In this document: piece by piece, positions 59,786 through 64,000 of the stretch | How the letters are laid out: each line of letters opens with the position of its first letter | Numbering within the stretch: the first letter of the stretch is position 1 | Assembly: GCA_015680685.1 (NCBI GenBank) | Contig: MNCI01001846.1 | Coordinates: 270,388-334,387, forward strand | From: Gnetum montanum | Lineage: Eukaryota; Streptophyta; Gnetopsida; Gnetales; Gnetaceae | Reading direction: 5' to 3' | Length of the DNA stretch: 64,000 bases | Notes under the pieces: model-generated | What the model was told of the DNA's origin: nothing | Database searches by the model: none | Seen by the model: the letters and a program-made list of their open reading frames with translations, nothing else | Translations under genes and position numbers: made by a program

Positions 59786-62491
59786 GGACAACATGCAGAA
59801 CATGAGGTACACTCATTTAGCATCCATCAGGAAGAACCTCCTACCAGATGATCTGAGCAGGTAGAAGGAGAAGTTGCTGCTGCACCTGAACCGGGACAAC
59901 AACTCACATTGTCCCAAGAATGTGTTCAGGCTATCCACAAGAAGTCCACATTCGTTGTAGTGATTGTGGAACTTAACTTCGATTCTTTTGCAGAGTTTGC
60001 TCCTGAGGCTGTTAGGGATCACCTCAAAGGGTCTCCCTTATGGCCTGTCCTCTCGACAAGCAGTGCTTGGTACTTAGGTGAAATGTACCAGTTCTGGCAC
60101 AATAGGGAACAAGGCACCACAGTTAACATTGGTGGTGTGATAGTAGACTTTTCTGCACAGGCGATTTCAGAAGTGCTTAACCTTCCGAATTTAGGACCCC
60201 ACGTTGCTCGGTTATCTACCTAATCAGACCCTGATGTGCGAAAGGAATGGCTAGAGAAGGCTTACGGCAGAGATAAGGCTTTTGGCGAGCTGACAACGGA
60301 AGAGCGGATCTATTTCAAAATCAGAACTTATCACCTCTTCCCCACAAAAGGTTTAAAAAGAATATCGACGTATGCGGTAAGAGGATGTGCAGTGTTGATG
60401 GGAAAGGTTAATGCTAACCTACCCCATCTATATTTAACGGAGATCCTAAGACGGTTTGAAAAATGGAAGACAGGAAAGATGGCATTGCCTTTCCCCTGTC
60501 TTATTAGAAAACTGTGTCAGTGGGCTGGTATTGGGGGGTACACCAATGACGTCCTCCGTAAGGCCCAACAAGCTTCCTATGCTGAATTGTTAAAAGCGCT
60601 AGCTCCAAGGAAGAGTACTGGCAAGGAGCTGGAACCCGAAGAAGAAGAAGAACAAATGACTGGACCACCTGCAACTCAACTTGCAGGACCCAGCCAAACT
60701 CCAGCCATGGGTCCCAGCCAACAACAAGAGGAAGCAAGACTTAGCACAGGTCAGGATCAACCATTGCGCCAAGACTATAGACTATCAATGAGCCATCTCA
60801 AGGCTATCACTGAGATGGTCAGTTGGGGAAGTCATGATGACACAAGTCTCTTCCATGTCATCGATGATGCCGTTCAGCCTACAATCTCATTGGATCACAT
60901 AAAAGGTGAAATATCCATCCAAACAGGAGGAGGGGAAAATGAATGGTCACAACAGATCTCTGGGAACGCGGCATCATTTCAAGTGCAGTTAGAGACTGGT
61001 GAAGGTGCCACTGTGGTGGTCATGCAACACCAGAATGCCGCGGGAGCTGTTGAGGTGGTCACTGACCACATCAAGGAATCATTTAATGTGCCTGTTGTGC
61101 CACAGGCAGATCTTTTAGAAGCAAAAGATGCTCAAACTCTTGCCAGAACCTCAATGTCTCCTGCAGAGCATGAGGATGCATTAGACAGGTTGCTTCAAAT
61201 AGAACAAACTTTGACGTCCCTGTTTGACATCCCTGAGGATGTCACGGCAATTCAGTCAGACCTCATCTCTACCAAGGGGAAGCTGGTCATCTCTGAAGTT
61301 AGGGCGGAGCATGCTGAAGCAGAAGTACACAAATTACAAGAGCAGCTCACAGCCTTGCACGCAGCACAGTGGAATCCTTTGCAATTTGTTCCCGCAAACC
61401 AGCTCAAAAACTTCAGAACTGAGCAACTGACTAAACTAACTGCAAAAAATAAAAAGGTGGCTGAGGAAAAGGAGAAGGCTGTTTGGGATTCCTCAGTAGT
61501 TGAAGCGCAAACCCATGCGCACTTTAAGGCACTCAAAGCCTTAGAAGAGGAGAATAAGAAGTTGGTTGCAGATAATCTCCGGTTGACATTTGTAGAAAAA
61601 CAAAAGAATGTTCTCAATGAGCACTTTCATCAACTTCGGGAACAATTCATTCGAGTCAACCGTGATGTGAGTCATTTAGCCAGGGAGAATCGAACCCTCT
61701 CGATGGAGGAGGTATGCACCATTCGCCAGAATTCAGCAATTGAAATCAGCGCGTGGCAAGATGAAGCTAAACAACATGAAAAGCTGAAGGAGCACTTCCG
61801 TGATCAGGTGGGAATGTACAAACAAATCCTGGAAAAGGAGATCCACATGGCCAAAGCTCAGATAAATAATCTTAGTGCCCAAGACACTGATTGGAGGACC
61901 ATTGTGGACACTTATGCCTTCGCCCATCAAGCGGAAGTTAAAAACCAGGACCTGCAAATCCAAGATTTGATAGAATACATGGAGTTGGCAAACCTTAGAT
62001 ATGCCAACCTTGCCATGTTAACAGTAGGACACTGGAGATCAGAGCTGGAGCAGCAGGTAGCATCCACTCATCTCAAATATGAAACAGAATTTATAGAATG
62101 TAAGAAACTGGTTGAAAAATTGGACATTGTAAATTTTGAGCTCGAGGTGGTTAAAGCAAGCTATCAGGGACAAAAGGATGTGTCAACCAACCTGGCTCGA
62201 CAGCTAACAAACCTTCATGAATACAAAGATAAAGCTAGAGCCTATGAAGAGGAACGACGGGTGTTCGTGGCATGGTACGTCAAGGCCAATCAGATGTTTC
62301 CACAACTACCATGTTCGTGGGAGGTGCTGACTCCATCAAACATAGGAACACTTGCATGGACGGCACAGGACCCTCAGACTGAAGAGGAGAAGCTCCAAGC
62401 TATTCTTCAACGCCATCAAACTTCCAGGATTGGAGCACACGACAAAGGAAAGACACCTATGGAGGAGCCACCACCACTAGGAACTACATGA
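59786..62491 (+). pseudogene. ORF2: long coiled-coil protein of element C (nearly intact)
   Basis: One frame of about 900 codons ends at TGA 62489-62491. Stops are only at 59849-59851 (TGA) and 60221-60223 (TAA); from 60224 on it is open for over 750 codons. No in-frame ATG precedes the conserved part: compared with B, roughly 110 bp with the start codon is deleted near 59784. N-terminal domain (about 59950-60600): FAPEAVRDHLKGSPLWP, VNIGGVIVDFSAQAISEVLNLP, YFKIRTYHLFPTKGLKR, FPCLIRKLC; this resembles the plant 'putative plant transposon protein' domain. An acidic EEEEE hinge and Gln/Pro linker follow, then a long coiled coil (about 61180-62260). No signal peptide or membrane helix is seen, so an envelope role is unlikely. 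Function unknown; coiled-coil oligomerisation is the only visible property. Confidence 0.85.
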
Positions 62492-62649
62492 GTTCCTCAT
62501 TTTTGTAAATAGTGTAGCATTTTTTCTATGTTGTGTCTTTCCCACACTGCGGAGTTGTATTTCACTTTTTCAGTTAATAATCCCATACCTATCCACTGTG
62601 TAATTAATGGAACTTGTTCTCCTTGTAACTCGAGGACGAGTTTTCATTC

Positions 62650-62662
62650 AGTTGTGGGGGTA
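62650..62662 (+). other. Polypurine tract of element C
   Basis: CAGTTGTGGGGGTA-type sequence directly before the 3' LTR; the same block precedes the 3' LTRs of A, B and F. Confidence 0.75.
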
Positions 62663-63677
62663 TGATGGGACGCGATATTGCATGGGCCACAATATCGCGT
62701 ACGCAATATCACGGCCGTCACGATATCACATTTCCCGCGATATCGCGTTGTCCCCTGCGATATCGCGTACGCGATATCGCAGTCCGCCGCAATATCTATA
62801 AATAAGAGCGACTCTCCCTTATTTGACATCCCAGTTTTAGAGTAGCAAAGCTCTGACAGTTTGATCCCTCTAGAGTTAGTTTATTTTCCAGTGTCTGCCC
62901 GCAGTGTGGTGAATGTGGTTGTACGGTGTCTTTATTCGAGTGTATCGTACTTGGACACACACATGATCGGCAATAAAGATCAAGATTACTTCATCATTGC
63001 AGCATTCACTTTGTCATTTATTTACTTGTTATTTATTTAATGTTATTTATTGCTTTCATAGCACGATGTAAGTATGACTTGATTACAAGCATTTATGGAT
63101 GTGTACGACTAGTCAAGGAATCGGTTGCTTATCGCGATTAGTCTCTCATCCTTAAACTCCTAGAAGCGGAACGAGTACTACTTGGTTACGAGCATTTAAG
63201 TGTGACTACTTGGTAGCCCAGTGGCGTAGCCAGGATCTGTGCTTGGTAATCCCAGTGGTGTATTTGGGATCTACACTTGGTAATCCCAGTGGTGTACCTA
63301 GGACCTGCGCTTGGTAGTCCCAATGGTAGTCGTGCACGAAGTCCAAGATGTGTACGGTTGATCAAGGAATCGGTTGCTCATCGCACTTAGGCTAGAATAG
63401 ATTCTCTTACCCTTTCCCTCTTAGCTTAGTTTAGTTAATATTATTTTTCCACTATCATCAGGAGTAGCAGTAGAATAGGAACACATCATACACCTCACTC
63501 TGGACTAAAACATACGTGACATATGATAAATACTAGTCCAGGTGAGAAGACAGCGAACTATGACCTAAGGTTAACTGTCTAGGTGCCACAACTAGTCCGT
63601 CTACGGAGTTCGACCGGATCGTGCGTGAAACGCTCGTATTCGTATGGTTGAGCGAAGGGATACCTCGCCGCTCATCA
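62663..63677 (+). repeat. 3' LTR of element C
   Basis: It is 1015 bp, from TGATGGGACG to CGCTCATCA, very similar to the 5' LTR; differences are mostly in the GATATCGCG array. AATAAA is at 62972-62977. Followed by TCCAC. Confidence 0.95.
62759..62804 (+). promoter_or_regulatory. U3 promoter of element C 3' LTR
   Basis: The perfect palindrome GATATCGCGTACGCGATATC is at 62759-62778 and TATAAATA at 62797-62804. In the 5' LTR the array holds the same palindrome at a slightly different place, so the array is variable between the two LTRs of one element. Confidence 0.75.
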
Positions 63678-63959
63678 TCCACAAAGCTCGTATTTATTGT
63701 CGTACACAACTTGCGTTCAGGTACAAAGCTGCTCGAATAAAGATCTGTTCACTTGGGGACTCCTACTGTGGGCACATGGGAAATTATTCTATCTCTGGAG
63801 TGATCAATCTGCCAGAGCTTCACTACTTTATGCCTATTATTCTCAATAAGGGGAGTGCCGTCTCTTATTTATAGATATGGCGGCTGACCGCGATATCACA
63901 TACGCGATATCACAGGGGAAGACGCGATATCGTGGCTCATGCGATATCGCGTCCCATCA
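63678..63959 (-). repeat. 5' LTR of element F, remainder
   Basis: This continues 54126-54777 after the C insertion; the first five bases are the TCCAC duplication. It matches 48409-48686. It includes GATATC modules (63890-63953) and ends CCCATCA, followed by TTGAT. Confidence 0.93.
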
Positions 63960-63964
63960 TTGAT

Positions 63965-64000
63965 AAAAAAGGGATTCAAAATATTGTAGTAGATTACTTA
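63965..64000 (+). pseudogene. RNase H of element H, continuation
   Basis: KKGIQNIVVDYL continues EFDITMID at 47760 in frame. It matches the end of gypsy RNase H and runs off the window. Confidence 0.8.

Larger units (their letters stand above)
54778..63677 (+). mobile_element. Element C: gag+ORF2 gypsy-type element without pol, youngest insertion
   Basis: LTRs at 54778-55775 and 62663-63677, with the target duplication TCCAC at 54773-54777 and 63678-63682 inside the LTR of F. Order: LTR, primer site, gag, T-rich/AATAAA spacer, internal promoter, ORF2, polypurine tract, LTR. No enzyme domain is present in 8.9 kb. It has the same plan as element B and far fewer stops. It must have relied on protease, RT and integrase supplied in trans. 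Which autonomous element supplied them is unknown; element A, with ORF2 and integrase, shows that a pol-bearing relative existed. Confidence 0.95.
47761..63959 (-). mobile_element. Element F: minus-strand gypsy, gag-protease plus spacer, no RT/IN (hosts element C)
   Basis: LTRs are at 47761-48686 and 54126-54777 joined to 63678-63959. The target duplication TTGAT is at 47756-47760 and 63960-63964. Internal minus-strand order: a primer site of the tRNA-Asp type (about 54105-54125, TTGGCGCCATTGCTGGGGAC), gag, protease, then directly spacer and polypurine tract. RT, RNase H, integrase and ORF2 are absent. Without C it is about 7.3 kb. LTRs of 926 and about 930 bp are highly similar, so the insertion is not very old. 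Confidence 0.92.
34933..64000 (+). mobile_element. Element H: gypsy element hosting the nested stack (runs off the window)
   Basis: Its parts are the 5' LTR 34933-35811; primer site and gag 35812-37224; the rest of gag, protease, RT and RNase H 44341-47760; and RNase H again from 63965. The intervening parts are elements G and F (with C inside F). The frame joins across each insertion: WKQG to IDKFFDATMD over G, and EFDITMID to KKGIQNIVVDY over F. The 3' end and 3' LTR lie beyond 64000. It has frequent stops. Confidence 0.9.

Noticed and set aside
59786-62491. ORF2 as a retroviral-type envelope protein
   Set aside because: The position fits, but no signal peptide, cleavage site or membrane anchor is visible, and the protein is mainly coiled coil.

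Overview
This is plant nuclear DNA, and almost all of it is nested, decaying LTR retrotransposons. Evidence for a seed plant: Ty3/gypsy elements with tRNA-Asp primer sites, a Ty1/copia element, an NB-ARC (NLR) resistance-gene relic, and a cytosolic ribosomal protein L5 pseudogene that keeps plant-type introns. The species cannot be named. No gene in the window looks intact; the nearest is a long coiled-coil ORF at 59786-62491.

Layout. 1-8375 and 16967-18585 hold minus-strand gypsy pieces (elements L and A), broken by a complete plus-strand insertion, element B (8376-16966, target duplication AAGGT). 18586-21235 is a plus-strand gypsy gag-protease-RT fragment (D). 21236-28098 is a minus-strand NLR relic split by a copia element (21915-27461, duplication TGACA); that copia element carries a solo gypsy LTR (25489-26348, duplication CTTAT) containing the one large assembly gap. 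28099-34932 is the only stretch not dominated by LTR elements: it has the RPL5 pseudogene, a MITE-like insertion in one of its introns, a possible SINE and two small tandem repeats. From 34933 to the end is one nested stack. Element H (plus strand) is broken in gag by the minus-strand element G (37225-44335), and in RNase H by the minus-strand element F (47761-63959). The 5' LTR of F is itself split by the plus-strand element C (54778-63677, duplication TCCAC). The host reading frames join across the G, F and solo-LTR insertions once one target duplication is removed.

The most interesting system is the B/C family. These elements are about 8.6-8.9 kb, with similar LTRs, a tRNA-Asp primer site and a gag, but no recognisable protease, RT, RNase H or integrase. 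Instead they carry a roughly 900-codon ORF2: an N-terminal domain resembling the plant-transposon-associated family, then a long coiled coil, with no membrane segment seen. Between gag and ORF2 lie a conserved spacer, an AATAAA signal and a second TATA promoter whose upstream palindromic motif is the same kind as in the element's own LTR. Element A has ORF2 in the usual env position, and its LTR and internal promoter share a different motif. I infer two-transcription-unit parasites of an autonomous gypsy relative, with LTR and internal promoters that change together.

Small coordinate errors of a few bases are possible at degraded boundaries; target duplications and LTR ends were read directly.
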